Below, in pieces: positions 1 to 8,428 of a DNA stretch of 64,000 nucleotides. Each line of letters begins with the position of its first letter. The first letter of the stretch is position 1. The translations under genes were made by a program, and so were the position numbers. The notes beneath the pieces are model-generated. The model was given only the letters and a program-made list of their open reading frames with translations. It searched no databases and was not told the DNA's origin. Source of the stretch: DAITAZ01 sp036824045. Its GTDB lineage: Bacteria; Pseudomonadota; Gammaproteobacteria; Burkholderiales; Rhodocyclaceae. The stretch lies in the NCBI GenBank assembly GCA_036824045.1, contig DAITAZ010000014.1, positions 19,979 through 83,978 of the forward strand. The letters are read 5' to 3'.

Positions 1-107
1 TAGCCATCCGCGCGACGTCCGGTCACGTGGAGAAACAGATTGATCTTGGCCGGCGCAGGATAGGCGCTCTTCCAAGTCCATTCAGATTGGCTCACGGCAG
101 TGTCCAT
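1..107 (-). CDS. ispE: 4-diphosphocytidyl-2-C-methyl-D-erythritol kinase, N-terminal part
   Basis: Only the first 35 codons are in the window; the gene runs off the left edge. IspE phosphorylates the 2-hydroxyl of CDP-methylerythritol in the cytoplasmic MEP isoprenoid pathway. The visible N-terminus contains PAPAKINLFLHVTGRRADGY, the hallmark GHMP-kinase start of IspE. The ATG at 107 lies inside the end of lolB, so the two frames overlap by 16 bases, which implies co-transcription. The lolB-ispE order is common in beta- and gammaproteobacteria. ispH at 51 kb acts later in the same pathway. The identification rests on the short but distinctive N-terminal motif. Confidence 0.85.
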   Translation of the reverse strand, partial: MDTAVSQSEWTWKSAYPAPAKINLFLHVTGRRADG

Positions 108-667
108 TGATCCACTTTCAGACGCACCCGCGTATCTCCCCGCTCGAACTCCATCAAGGTTGGCAGGGATTGGGGACTTGCCCCTTCGTAATCCAGATAG
201 CGGAGGCGCCAGCCCTCCGCCTGCACCTCAATCGGGCGCTGCTGTGCATCCTGACGCAGGATGTCCCCTTGGGCAAACCGGCCGAGCACCCAGTCCGCCA
301 CCCGGGAAAACGGCAATGCCACACCGAACACCTGCTCGCTCAACGCATCCAGCGTATCGGCTTCATGCACCCGGCGTTCGGCAGTTTCCAGCCGGGCAAG
401 CCCCTGCTCCCGGGTCAAGCGCGCGACGATCTGCCCCAGCGGGGACATCACATCAAGTGAATCCGTGGTCAATCGATGCGACCAACTGATGATGGCGGAT
501 GACTGCTGCTCCCCCTGCCGCACGGCTACGCGCCCCTCGATCCCGAAGGTGCGCACCGCATCCCGAGAAGCACCCACAACCGGCGCGATACCATGTGGCG
601 CTGTGGCACATCCAACCAGCAGGGCACTCACCAACCCCGCGGCGCACACTATCCCACGCGCTAACAC
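92..667 (-). CDS. lolB: Outer-membrane lipoprotein insertion protein LolB
   Basis: LolB is the outer-membrane lipoprotein that accepts lipoproteins from periplasmic LolA and inserts them into the inner leaflet of the outer membrane. The 191-residue product begins with a short lipoprotein signal (LLVGC lipobox, Cys about residue 20), followed by the LolB fold region with FGIEGRVAVRQG and a tryptophan-rich middle. The start is a GTG at 667 that shares its first base with the TAG stop of the upstream TPR gene, so translation is probably coupled. The downstream overlap with ispE supports an operon TPR-lolB-ispE. Length is normal for the family. Confidence 0.9.
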   Translation of the reverse strand: MLARGIVCAAGLVSALLVGCATAPHGIAPVVGASRDAVRTFGIEGRVAVRQGEQQSSAIISWSHRLTTDSLDVMSPLGQIVARLTREQGLARLETAERRVHEADTLDALSEQVFGVALPFSRVADWVLGRFAQGDILRQDAQQRPIEVQAEGWRLRYLDYEGASPQSLPTLMEFERGDTRVRLKVDQWTLP

Positions 668-2457
668 TACTTCCCCTGAAAGCGCTTGATCACGCCATTG
701 AGCACTTCATTCCCGGGATTGGCAGCGGAAGCCTCTTTCCAGGTTTTGGCCGCATCACTCTTTCGCCCCAACATCCACAGCACCTCGCCAAGATGGGCGG
801 CGATCTCCGGATCTTGCCGAATCCCGTAGGCGCGCTGCAGGTAGCTCAACGCTCCGTTGAGATCAGACTGGCGATACAGCACCCACCCCATGCTATCGAG
901 GATGAAAGGGTCATCCGGCGCCAACTGCAGAGCCCGGGCGACCAGTTCCTTGGCTTCATCCAGGCGCAGATTACGATCCGCCAGAGAGTATCCGAGGGCA
1001 TTGTAGGCATGGGCATCCTCGGGTTTCAGGCGGATGACCTTGCGCAGATTGGTCTCCAGCACGTCCAGGCGCCCCAGTTTCTCGGCGATCAACGCACTCT
1101 CGTAGAGCAGATCGGTATTGTTGGGCGCCTCCGCCAGCGCCTGGTCGGCCAGACGATAGGCATCGTCGGTCCGCCCTGCCTCACGTAACACTGCAACGTG
1201 CGCCAAAACGAACGGGGCTTTTTCCGTTACCGTCGTGGCGACGGCAGTGAAATGCCGGGCAGCCCCCTCCACATCACCCTGCTGGGCAAGAACATGCCCG
1301 ATTCGCAACTGTGCCTGCTGCCACTGCTCTCCTTCGCCCACCTGCTCATACCACTTGCGTGCCACGTCCCATTGCTTGCGCTCTTCCGCGATGTTCCCCA
1401 GGTACACCCGCAGGGCATCAGGCTCACGAAAATCCTCGGCGAGCAAACGCCGGAACCCGGCATCAGCGGCTGCGTAATCCTTCACCTGCAACGCAATCAG
1501 GGCAACGGCGAACTGGACATCCTGGTTGTTCGGAGCGGCGGCAAGCACTTTCTCGTATTGGCTCCGCGCTTCGGCGTACTTCTTTTCTGCGGCAAGAGCT
1601 CTCGCGTACTGCAGCCGCAATTCGCTCGCCTGGGGATAGGCTCGCAAATAGTCACGCACAAACTCTCGCGCCCGGTCGGGAGACTGTCTCTGCAAAAGTT
1701 GCGCTTTGGCTTGGGCGGCTTGTTCAGCATCCGGCTTGCGCACCAGAGCCTTGTCGATGTACGCCAGCGCCCGCTCAGGCTGACGGGCGATGCTGGCTGC
1801 CTCCGCCCGGGCCACATGAGCCTCGTAGCGCTCCAGATACGGCTCGGTCACATCCTCAACGAAAGCCAGCGCAGCAAGCTTGTCTGGTGTGCGCAGGAAC
1901 AGCCGATTGAGGCGTAACAAGCCCGCGCCAACATGAGGGCCTTCCCCGGCGAGCAGTGATGCCACGTGCGGGCGCGCCTCCTCCAGTTTGCCGGTGGCGA
2001 TGAGCAGCCCCGCCAGCACCTGCCGCGCCTGCAGCGAATCCGGTGACACCTGCAGCCATTGCCGGGCGAGTTCAAGGCCCGCGTCCGAGCGCTGGGCGAA
2101 AGTTGCGACATCAATGGCGCGCCGGATCACGCGCGGATCGGAAGTCTCCCGAGCCAGTTCCAGATACTGGTTCAGCGCGACCTGAAGATTGCCCCGCTGA
2201 CCGGCGACCTCCGCCAGCATCATGCGATAGAAAATTTGTCCCGTAAGCGGCTGACCGGGAAGAATCTCCTTCGACTCGGCATGCGCCAAAGGGGCTTTTT
2301 CGACCGGCGAAGCCGCCTTGGCTGATCCAGCAGACTTCCTTTCACCGGTCAAAGTCGCACATCCGGCCATGAAAGCCACACTGCAAGCCAGCGCCAGGAC
2401 CAGCGTCCGCTTGCTTCGAGCAACACCCGCTTCGATAAAGTGTATCGGATCGTTCAT
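667..2457 (-). CDS. TPR-repeat lipoprotein of unknown function
   Basis: A 596-residue protein with a lipoprotein-type signal (LACSVAFMAGC, Cys about residue 33) followed by tetratricopeptide repeats over most of its length. Clear TPR units include the stretches around DAHAYNALGYSLADRN and PFILDSMGWVLYRQSDLNGA near the C-terminus. TPR arrays bind other proteins, so a role as a periplasmic or outer-membrane scaffold is likely, but no partner can be read from the sequence. It is first in an operon with lolB and ispE, an arrangement that recurs in betaproteobacteria and suggests envelope biogenesis. The start codon lies just after a short hairpin (2464-2481) and no clear ribosome binding site is visible. 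Confidence 0.8.
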   Translation of the reverse strand: MNDPIHFIEAGVARSKRTLVLALACSVAFMAGCATLTGERKSAGSAKAASPVEKAPLAHAESKEILPGQPLTGQIFYRMMLAEVAGQRGNLQVALNQYLELARETSDPRVIRRAIDVATFAQRSDAGLELARQWLQVSPDSLQARQVLAGLLIATGKLEEARPHVASLLAGEGPHVGAGLLRLNRLFLRTPDKLAALAFVEDVTEPYLERYEAHVARAEAASIARQPERALAYIDKALVRKPDAEQAAQAKAQLLQRQSPDRAREFVRDYLRAYPQASELRLQYARALAAEKKYAEARSQYEKVLAAAPNNQDVQFAVALIALQVKDYAAADAGFRRLLAEDFREPDALRVYLGNIAEERKQWDVARKWYEQVGEGEQWQQAQLRIGHVLAQQGDVEGAARHFTAVATTVTEKAPFVLAHVAVLREAGRTDDAYRLADQALAEAPNNTDLLYESALIAEKLGRLDVLETNLRKVIRLKPEDAHAYNALGYSLADRNLRLDEAKELVARALQLAPDDPFILDSMGWVLYRQSDLNGALSYLQRAYGIRQDPEIAAHLGEVLWMLGRKSDAAKTWKEASAANPGNEVLNGVIKRFQGK

Positions 2458-2463
2458 TTCGTG

Positions 2464-2481
2464 CCGGCACAGGAGTGCCGG
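2464..2481 (-). other. Short hairpin just upstream of the TPR lipoprotein start codon
   Basis: CCGGCAC, loop AGGA, GTGCCGG gives a perfect 7-bp stem with a 4-base loop. It ends six bases before the ATG at 2457, on the side where the ribosome binding site of the TPR gene should lie. On the mRNA the loop reads UCCU, not an SD sequence. It could limit initiation or be a chance GC-rich palindrome. Confidence 0.35.
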
Positions 2482-2629
2482 GCCATTTTTCAGAGGATGG
2501 AAATCTCAGAGGCTGAGAGACTTCGACTAGAATTTGGTTCAAACGATGTTAGGGACATTCAGATGGGGGAGCAAGCATTGAGTGCACGCTCCGCGCCAAT
2601 CTCGCCACACTTGGCCACCTTTAGCAATC

Positions 2630-3442
2630 ATGCCTGAATTGCCCGAAGTGGAGACTACCCGACGGGGGGTGGAACCGGAACTCGCAGGCCAAATTGTCAC
2701 CGAGGTCGTCGTGCGCAATTCCGCTTTGCGATACCCCGTGCCAGTTCATCTTCCCGCCACCCTCGCCGGACAGCGCCTGCTCGCTGTCAGACGGCGGGGC
2801 AAGTACCTTCTCTTCGTCTTCGATCGAGGCACGCTGATGGTCCACTTGGGAATGTCCGGGTCACTCCGGGTATTGCCGAGATCCGCGCCCCCGCAGAGGC
2901 ACGACCATCTGGACATCGCATTCGGCTCCCGGACCCTTCGCTACCGAGACCCGCGACGTTTTGGTCTGGCGCTTTGGGTTGAGGGCGACACTACCATGCA
3001 TCCGCTGCTTGCCCCCCTGGGGCTGGAACCGGACGACCCCTCGCTCGACGGGGATTGGCTCCACTCCCAACTTCGCTCGCGCTCAGCCCCCGTCAAACAG
3101 GTGATCATGGATTCCCATCTGCTTGTCGGCGTTGGCAATATCTACGCCAACGAAAGCCTGTTCCGTGCCGGGATTCGGCCGCAAACACCCGCGCGTAAGC
3201 TCTCACTGGCGCGCTGCTCCATGCTAGTCAAGACCATCCGCGAAACGCTCCAAGACGCCCTCGCTGCAGGCGGGAGCAGTCTTCGGGATTTCGTACACAG
3301 CGACGGTCAACCCGGGTATTTCCAGCAGCAATATTTCGTCTATGATCGTGACGGGGATCCCTGCAGGATATGCGGAAGTGGGATAAAAACCGTTCGAATG
3401 GCTGGGCGATCCACCTATTTCTGCCCCAAATGCCAGCGTTAA
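2630..3442 (+). CDS. mutM: Formamidopyrimidine-DNA glycosylase (Fpg)
   Basis: MutM removes 8-oxoguanine and ring-opened purines from DNA and then cleaves the abasic site (beta/delta lyase). The start at 2630 gives the invariant N-terminus MPELPEVETTRRG, where Pro2 is the catalytic nucleophile and Glu3 is also catalytic. Other marks are the conserved GKYLLF (the Lys near residue 57), GNIYANE in the helix-two-turn-helix, and a C-terminal zinc finger C-R-I-C and C-P-K-C. At 270 residues it has the family's normal length. An in-frame start 48 bases upstream exists but would bury Pro2, so it is rejected. The gene is divergent from the TPR-lolB-ispE operon. Confidence 0.96.
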   Translation: MPELPEVETTRRGVEPELAGQIVTEVVVRNSALRYPVPVHLPATLAGQRLLAVRRRGKYLLFVFDRGTLMVHLGMSGSLRVLPRSAPPQRHDHLDIAFGSRTLRYRDPRRFGLALWVEGDTTMHPLLAPLGLEPDDPSLDGDWLHSQLRSRSAPVKQVIMDSHLLVGVGNIYANESLFRAGIRPQTPARKLSLARCSMLVKTIRETLQDALAAGGSSLRDFVHSDGQPGYFQQQYFVYDRDGDPCRICGSGIKTVRMAGRSTYFCPKCQR

Positions 3443-3458
3443 TGGCTGTTTCTCCCGG

Positions 3459-3486
3459 TTGTTCGTCCAGGTTGCTATGCTAGATT
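3459..3486 (+). promoter_or_regulatory. Possible sigma-70 promoter of the dynamin-like GTPase gene
   Basis: TTGTTC at 3459-3464 and TAGATT at 3481-3486 are separated by 16 bases, and TGC immediately precedes the -10 (extended -10 form). It would leave a leader of about 90 bases before the ATG at 3582. Confidence 0.4.
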
Positions 3487-3581
3487 GGAAAGCGGGTGCA
3501 CGTTCGGTCGCGTGTCGAGCGTGTTTTGCTGTGATGTAGCCATCAACAATAATCGAGCGCTCTCGCCGGAGCTTCTGTCAC

Positions 3582-5624
3582 ATGGAACTTGCCAAACAGT
3601 TCAGCGCCTACTCCGCATGGCGGTCTGCCGTATCGGATCAAATCAGCGCCCTACGCACCTGGCTGAAAGAAAACGAGCTGATCGACGGGCATACGGACGG
3701 GCGGTTGCAGGCCGTGCTCAACCGATTGCGCGACGACAAGATGGCCATCGCTTTCGTGGCGGAGTTCTCTCGTGGCAAGTCGGAACTGATCAACGCCATC
3801 TTCTTTTCCGAGTATGGCAACCGAGTGCTGCCGTCCAGCGCCGGGCGCACGACCATGTGCCCGACCGAGTTGCTTTATGACGCGAACTGGCCGGATTCAA
3901 TCCAGCTGTTGCCCATCGAAACTCGCGCCCAGGAAACGTCCGTCACCGATTTGAAGTACAAGCCGGAATGCTGGCGCATCCTGCCCTTGGACACGACCTC
4001 GGCCACCACCATGCATCAGACATTGCGCCGGGTGGGCGAGGTAAAGCGGGTAACTGTCGAAGAAGCGCAGCGACTGGGTTTCACCATTGACGAGCAAGGC
4101 GGCACCGGCCTCAAGCCCGATACCGACGGAACGGTGGAGATTCCCGCCTGGCGGCACGCAATCATCAATTTCCCCCACCCCTTGCTCAAGCAGGGGCTGG
4201 TGATTCTGGATACACCCGGCCTCAACGCCATCGGAGCAGAACCAGAGCTAACCCTTAGCTTGCTCCCCAGCGCCCATGCGGTCCTGTTCATCCTGGCTGC
4301 CGATACCGGTGTTACCCAAAGCGATATGGCCGTGTGGCGCAATCATGTCAGCGCTGCCGCCGCCCACCAGAGCGGGCGCGTTGTCGTGCTCAACAAGATC
4401 GACGGCCTGTGGGACGGCCTGCGGGCTGACGAGGAGATCGCGGAAGAGGTGGATAAGCAGTCCCGCTCAGTCGCAGAGATGCTGGGTGTGGACGCCCGGC
4501 AGGTTTTCCCGCTCTCTGCGCAAAAGGGCCTGGTCGCCAAAATCAACAACGATGAACCCCTGCTTGACCGCAGCCGTCTGCTGCAGCTTGAACATTCTCT
4601 TGCCAACGAGCTGCTGCCGAAAAAGCGTCACATCGTGGGCAACAACGTGGGGGCCGAGGCCGGAGATGTGATCGGCCGCACCGGCGAGTTGCTCGCAACC
4701 CGCCTCGAGGGCCTGCATGAACAGCAAAAGGAGCTGTCGGAACTCCGGGGCAAAAACAAGAGCGTCATCGAATACATGATGCGCAAGGTGACCACCGAGA
4801 AAGCCGATTTTGAGCGTTCTCTGCAGCGCTTTTACGCCGTGCGCAGCGTGTTCTCCTCACTCACCAACAAGCTGTTCGGCCATCTGGGGATGGACACCCT
4901 GCGGGAAGAAACCCGCCGTACGCGACAGCGCATGCTGGACGCGGCCTTTTCCATCGAGCTCAGCGAGGCGATGGACAACTACTTTGGCCACCTTCGGAAA
5001 AACCTGAGTCAAACCAATTCCGACGTGACTGAGCTGTCAGCCATGATGGAATCCATGTACAAGCGGTTCAGCGCCGATCTTGGGCTGAATCTCGGCATGC
5101 CCATGCCCTTCTCCGCGGTGAGCTACGAAAAAGAACTCTCCCGCCTGGAGCAGAGCTACCGGACCCACTTCAATACCCTGATCAACCTGCTGACCCTGGA
5201 AAAGCGTACGCTGACCCAGAAGTTCTTCGAGACCGTGGCCGTTCAGGCGCGCAAGATCTTTGAGAGTGCCAACCGGGACGTGGAAAACTGGCTGCGTAAT
5301 TTGATGGCGCCGCTCGAATCCCAGATCCGGGAACACCAGCTCCACCTCAAGCGTCGTCTGGAGAGCGTCCGGCGCATCCATCAGGCCACCGACACTCTGG
5401 AAGACAGGCTGAAGGAGATTGCGGGCGGCGAAGCAGCGCTTCTGGCCCAGATCAACAACCTGAATGGTTTCCGCTTAGGTCTGGAGCGTTTGTTGACCAC
5501 CACGGCCGACGCCGCCCTTCTTCAGGAAAGCCCGGCGGTGAATTCGCCCACCGCGCCCACCGAGCAAGGAGGAGCCGCCACCGGCGAAAGCCACGGCGCC
5601 CCTACGGGTGAACTGGCCGCCTGA
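3582..5624 (+). CDS. Dynamin-like large GTPase
   Basis: A 680-residue bacterial dynamin-family GTPase. The GTPase domain carries the P-loop AEFSRGKS (residues 60-67, with Ala where Gly is usual), a G2 threonine in AGRTTMCP (about 87-94), the G3 motif DTPG starting at Asp210 and the G4 motif NKID starting at Asn271. The C-terminal half is helical and rich in charged residues (for example around ELRGKNKSVIEYMMRKV), as expected for the stalk, and the last 30 residues are a low-complexity tail. Bacterial dynamins remodel or protect membranes, usually using GTP hydrolysis and oligomerisation. It stands alone between mutM and a terminator, without the paired second dynamin seen in some species. Its cellular task is unknown. 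Confidence 0.85.
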   Translation: MELAKQFSAYSAWRSAVSDQISALRTWLKENELIDGHTDGRLQAVLNRLRDDKMAIAFVAEFSRGKSELINAIFFSEYGNRVLPSSAGRTTMCPTELLYDANWPDSIQLLPIETRAQETSVTDLKYKPECWRILPLDTTSATTMHQTLRRVGEVKRVTVEEAQRLGFTIDEQGGTGLKPDTDGTVEIPAWRHAIINFPHPLLKQGLVILDTPGLNAIGAEPELTLSLLPSAHAVLFILAADTGVTQSDMAVWRNHVSAAAAHQSGRVVVLNKIDGLWDGLRADEEIAEEVDKQSRSVAEMLGVDARQVFPLSAQKGLVAKINNDEPLLDRSRLLQLEHSLANELLPKKRHIVGNNVGAEAGDVIGRTGELLATRLEGLHEQQKELSELRGKNKSVIEYMMRKVTTEKADFERSLQRFYAVRSVFSSLTNKLFGHLGMDTLREETRRTRQRMLDAAFSIELSEAMDNYFGHLRKNLSQTNSDVTELSAMMESMYKRFSADLGLNLGMPMPFSAVSYEKELSRLEQSYRTHFNTLINLLTLEKRTLTQKFFETVAVQARKIFESANRDVENWLRNLMAPLESQIREHQLHLKRRLESVRRIHQATDTLEDRLKEIAGGEAALLAQINNLNGFRLGLERLLTTTADAALLQESPAVNSPTAPTEQGGAATGESHGAPTGELAA

Positions 5625-5674
5625 AACGGCACACGGGAAGCCTCGCTCTCAAACCGTTCCGCACCGTTCCATAC

Positions 5675-5720
5675 AAACCCAAACGGGGTGCCTGCTCAAG
5701 CGGGCGCCCCGTTTGGGTTT
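5675..5720. terminator. Bidirectional Rho-independent terminator
   Basis: AAACCCAAACGGGG pairs perfectly with CCCCGTTTGGGTTT (14-bp stem, 18-base loop that can itself pair in part through GCC/GGC). It lies between the convergent GTPase gene and the ferredoxin gene. The A/T-rich outer arms serve both directions. Confidence 0.8.
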
Positions 5721-5738
5721 TGGTCCATCGCGACCGAC

Positions 5739-5990
5739 TTATTGCCCCGCAGTAAGCCGCAAAAACTTGTCCATCAACTCGTCTTTCGACTCGACGTGCT
5801 CGGGATTCAGCGGAATGCAATCCACCGGACACACCTGCCGGCACTGAGGCTCATCAAAGTGACCAACGCATTCGGTACATTTGTCCGGATCGATCTCATA
5901 GATCTCCTCACCTTGGGTGATGGCGCCGTTCGGGCACTCCGGTTCGCACACATCGCAGTTGATACATTCATCGGTGATCATTAGAGCCAT
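5739..5990 (-). CDS. yfhL: 4Fe-4S ferredoxin of the YfhL family
   Basis: An 83-residue cytoplasmic ferredoxin that should carry two 4Fe-4S clusters. The first motif is CINCDVCEPECP, and the second is CTECVGHFDEPQC...CP with the enlarged loop between cysteines that marks the YfhL/Allochromatium-type family. A short helical C-terminal tail follows (ESKDELMDKFLRL). In E. coli the homologue has been linked to electron supply for radical-SAM and tRNA hydroxylation chemistry; here only the electron-carrier role is inferred. It follows coaD with a gap of about 35 bases, and the same neighbourhood (rsmD-coaD-yfhL) is widespread in betaproteobacteria. Confidence 0.93.
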   Translation of the reverse strand: MALMITDECINCDVCEPECPNGAITQGEEIYEIDPDKCTECVGHFDEPQCRQVCPVDCIPLNPEHVESKDELMDKFLRLTAGQ

Positions 5991-6025
5991 ATTGCCATTC
6001 CTTCACTTTCGCTTGACAGCTTCGT

Positions 6026-6523
6026 TCAACTCCGACCGTGGAGTTCCTTCACTTTATCTACCAGCCGCGCACTGACGAGCGGCTGAACGAATTTGCTCAC
6101 ATCCCCACCCAACGAGGAAATCTCCCGCACCATCGTGGCCGAGATGAACATGTACTGCTCGGCCGGTGTCAGGAACACCGTCTCCACATCGGGGTACAGA
6201 TTGCGGTTCATGCCCGCCATCTGGAATTCGTACTCGAAATCCGATACCGCCCTCAAACCGCGCAGAATCACTTTCGCCCCCTGCGCATGGAGGAAGTCCA
6301 TCAACAGGCAGGAGAAGCCCTTCACCTCCACATTCGGATAGACGGCAAGCACTGTGCTCGCCATCTCCACGCGATCCTCCAGAGAGAAAAATGGCCTCTT
6401 GGTACGGCTGTCCGCCACACCCACGATCACCCGGTCAAACAGGCTGGCAGCGCGCCGCACCAAATCTTCGTGGCCCCGGGTAAGTGGATCGAAGGTCCCG
6501 GGGTAAACCGCCACGCCATTCAT
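6026..6523 (-). CDS. coaD: Phosphopantetheine adenylyltransferase
   Basis: CoaD transfers AMP from ATP to 4'-phosphopantetheine to give dephospho-CoA, the fourth step of coenzyme A synthesis. The 165-residue product has the nucleotidyltransferase motif TRGH (T/HxGH form) near residue 15 within YPGTFDPLTRGHEDLV, the conserved RGLRAVSDFEYEFQMA segment (RGxRxxxDFxxE) and the C-terminal signature ISATMVREISSLGGDVSKFV. The length matches the family. Its start codon directly abuts the rsmD stop (no gap), indicating coupled translation with rsmD. Confidence 0.97.
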   Translation of the reverse strand: MNGVAVYPGTFDPLTRGHEDLVRRAASLFDRVIVGVADSRTKRPFFSLEDRVEMASTVLAVYPNVEVKGFSCLLMDFLHAQGAKVILRGLRAVSDFEYEFQMAGMNRNLYPDVETVFLTPAEQYMFISATMVREISSLGGDVSKFVQPLVSARLVDKVKELHGRS

Positions 6524-7063
6524 CTAAAGAACATCCCTTTGCATGAGGTGATAATGCACCGAGCCGCACACCCCCCGTTTGCACGTGCGCCACGCACCCA
6601 GTGCATCCATGGAGGATTCAGCCTCGGCATAGATCAGGCAATCATCCGCCGCCACGCTGTCGAGTAACGGCGCCACCCGCTGCAACCACCCCTGCCTATA
6701 TGGCGGATCGAGAAAGATGAGGTCGTATCGCGCTTGGTGACTAGCCAGAAATTGTAGCGCATCCCCCTTGTGCAACTCCACGTTTCCCGCTCCGAGGGAT
6801 GCGAGATTTTGCCGCAGAGCAAAAAAAGCCTGCGCGCCTTTTTCCACCAAGGTCACTCTTTCGGCCCCCCGGGAGGCTGCTTCCAACCCCAGAACGCCAG
6901 TCCCGGCGAAGAGATCCAGGCAGGCCCACCCGGAAAGATCCTGCCCCACCCAGCTGAACAGCGTCTGCCGCACCTTGTCCGGCGTCGGTCTGAGCCCAGC
7001 CGAATCCACCACTTTCAACTGGCGACTGCGCCAGCCACCGCCACTGATGCGGATCCGGCTCAT
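6524..7063 (-). CDS. rsmD: 16S rRNA (guanine966-N2)-methyltransferase
   Basis: RsmD methylates G966 of 16S rRNA in the assembled small subunit using S-adenosylmethionine. The 179-residue product begins with the typical MSRIRISGGGWRSRQLKV, has motif I CLDLFAGTGVLGLEAASRG, and the catalytic motif IV FLDPPY. The start overlaps the stop of the preceding M16 gene in an ATGA, and the stop abuts coaD, so M16-M16-rsmD-coaD-yfhL reads as one transcription unit. Length and motifs are normal. Confidence 0.96.
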   Translation of the reverse strand: MSRIRISGGGWRSRQLKVVDSAGLRPTPDKVRQTLFSWVGQDLSGWACLDLFAGTGVLGLEAASRGAERVTLVEKGAQAFFALRQNLASLGAGNVELHKGDALQFLASHQARYDLIFLDPPYRQGWLQRVAPLLDSVAADDCLIYAEAESSMDALGAWRTCKRGVCGSVHYHLMQRDVL

Positions 7064-8373
7064 GGCGCCCGCGCACCCTCTCCGTTCTTGCCTCCCACCA
7101 CCACGGTCACCATGTGCTCTGCACGCAGACGGCGGGCAAAGGCATCCCGGATCTGGACCGCGCTTACGGCAGCCACATGACGCGGATAATCCTCCAGGTA
7201 GCTCAACGGCAAGCCATAGAAACCGATCACCGCTACGTGATCCAGCAATTTGCGATTGCTGTCGATACGCAGGACGAATCCGTCGATGATGTTACGCTTG
7301 GCTGCCTGCAATTCCGCCGCACTCGGGCCTTTGTCCAGAAACTCCCGCAGCGTGGCATTGACCACCGCCAGCGCCTCATCCGCCTGATCCACCTTGGTTT
7401 GCAAACCGATCTGGAATGCCCCCAGTTCCTTCTGGGGCATGAAGTAACTGTGTACGCTGTAGGCCAGCCCCCGCTGCTCCCGCACCGACTTCATCAGCCG
7501 GGAGACAAAACCTCCTCCACCTAGAATGTAATTGCCGACCACCAGCGGGTAGTAATCCGGATCGATCCGCTTGAGCCCGGGTGTTCCCAAATACACGTGT
7601 GCCTGGGTCGAGGGGTGAGCCACCCGCACGGTTGCCGCAGGCGGAAGCGTGACAGAAGCTACGGTTCCATCGCCCGGACCTTTCGGCAGGCCCTCCGTCA
7701 ACTGCATCGCCAGCGTTTCGGCCTCGGCTCGGGAGAGGTCACCAACGATGGACACGACGGCGCGGCCCGCAGCATAGTGCTTGCGGTGGAACTCGATCAG
7801 GTCCTCCCGGGTGATCCGGCGCGCGGCGACCTCCGTTGCCACATAGCCGTAGGGATGGGCGGGATAGACCGAGGCGCTGAAGCGCTTCGCTGCGACGCTT
7901 GCAGGCTGGGTTTCAGCCTCCCGGATCGCAGCAATCGCCCGCTCCCGTTCCCGCTCCAAGGGAGTGGTCGGGAAGGTAGGGCGGCTCAAAATCAGGCGCA
8001 TCAATTCCACCGCTGCTTGCCGCTCCTTGCTGCTTGAGAGCGTCCGCAAGGACAAACCGGCCCGATCCGCATCCATCACGCCGCCCAACTGGGCTCCGGT
8101 GTCGGCCAGCTTGCCAGCCAGCGCTTCCTCATCCAGTTCGCCGGCACCCGCATCCAGCAGCCCCTTGGTGAACGCCGCCAGCCCGACCTTGTCCGCCGGG
8201 TCATAAGCAGACCCCGCAGCAAAGTCCACCTGGATGTCCACGATCGGTAACACCCGGCTTTCCACAAACAACACTCGGGCACCCGTAGGCGCCACCCACT
8301 GCTGGATCTGCACCCCCGCCCAGGCGGGAAGGCACAGCGCGGCTCCCAAAAGCATTCCGAAAAACTTTTTCAT
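7060..8373 (-). CDS. M16-family zinc peptidase-like protein lacking the metal motif
   Basis: A secreted M16 (insulinase/pitrilysin) family protein of about 437 residues, with a good signal peptide if read from the ATG at 8373 (MKKFFGMLLGAALCLPAWA). An ATG four codons upstream (8385) is the alternative. The HxxEH metal motif is absent: the matching stretch reads AAFTKGLLDAG. The R/Y region GLAYSVHSYF near the C-terminal domain is kept. Family knowledge shows that such proteins pair with an active M16 partner as a non-catalytic subunit, and the active partner is the gene just upstream (8429-9811). Probable role: periplasmic peptide degradation or processing. Confidence 0.85.
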   Translation of the reverse strand: MKKFFGMLLGAALCLPAWAGVQIQQWVAPTGARVLFVESRVLPIVDIQVDFAAGSAYDPADKVGLAAFTKGLLDAGAGELDEEALAGKLADTGAQLGGVMDADRAGLSLRTLSSSKERQAAVELMRLILSRPTFPTTPLERERERAIAAIREAETQPASVAAKRFSASVYPAHPYGYVATEVAARRITREDLIEFHRKHYAAGRAVVSIVGDLSRAEAETLAMQLTEGLPKGPGDGTVASVTLPPAATVRVAHPSTQAHVYLGTPGLKRIDPDYYPLVVGNYILGGGGFVSRLMKSVREQRGLAYSVHSYFMPQKELGAFQIGLQTKVDQADEALAVVNATLREFLDKGPSAAELQAAKRNIIDGFVLRIDSNRKLLDHVAVIGFYGLPLSYLEDYPRHVAAVSAVQIRDAFARRLRAEHMVTVVVGGKNGEGARAP

Positions 8374-8428
8374 TGCAAGAACCATAAATCAATCCAAGTT
8401 AAGAGGCCCTGCGGGCCCTGCAGCCCGG

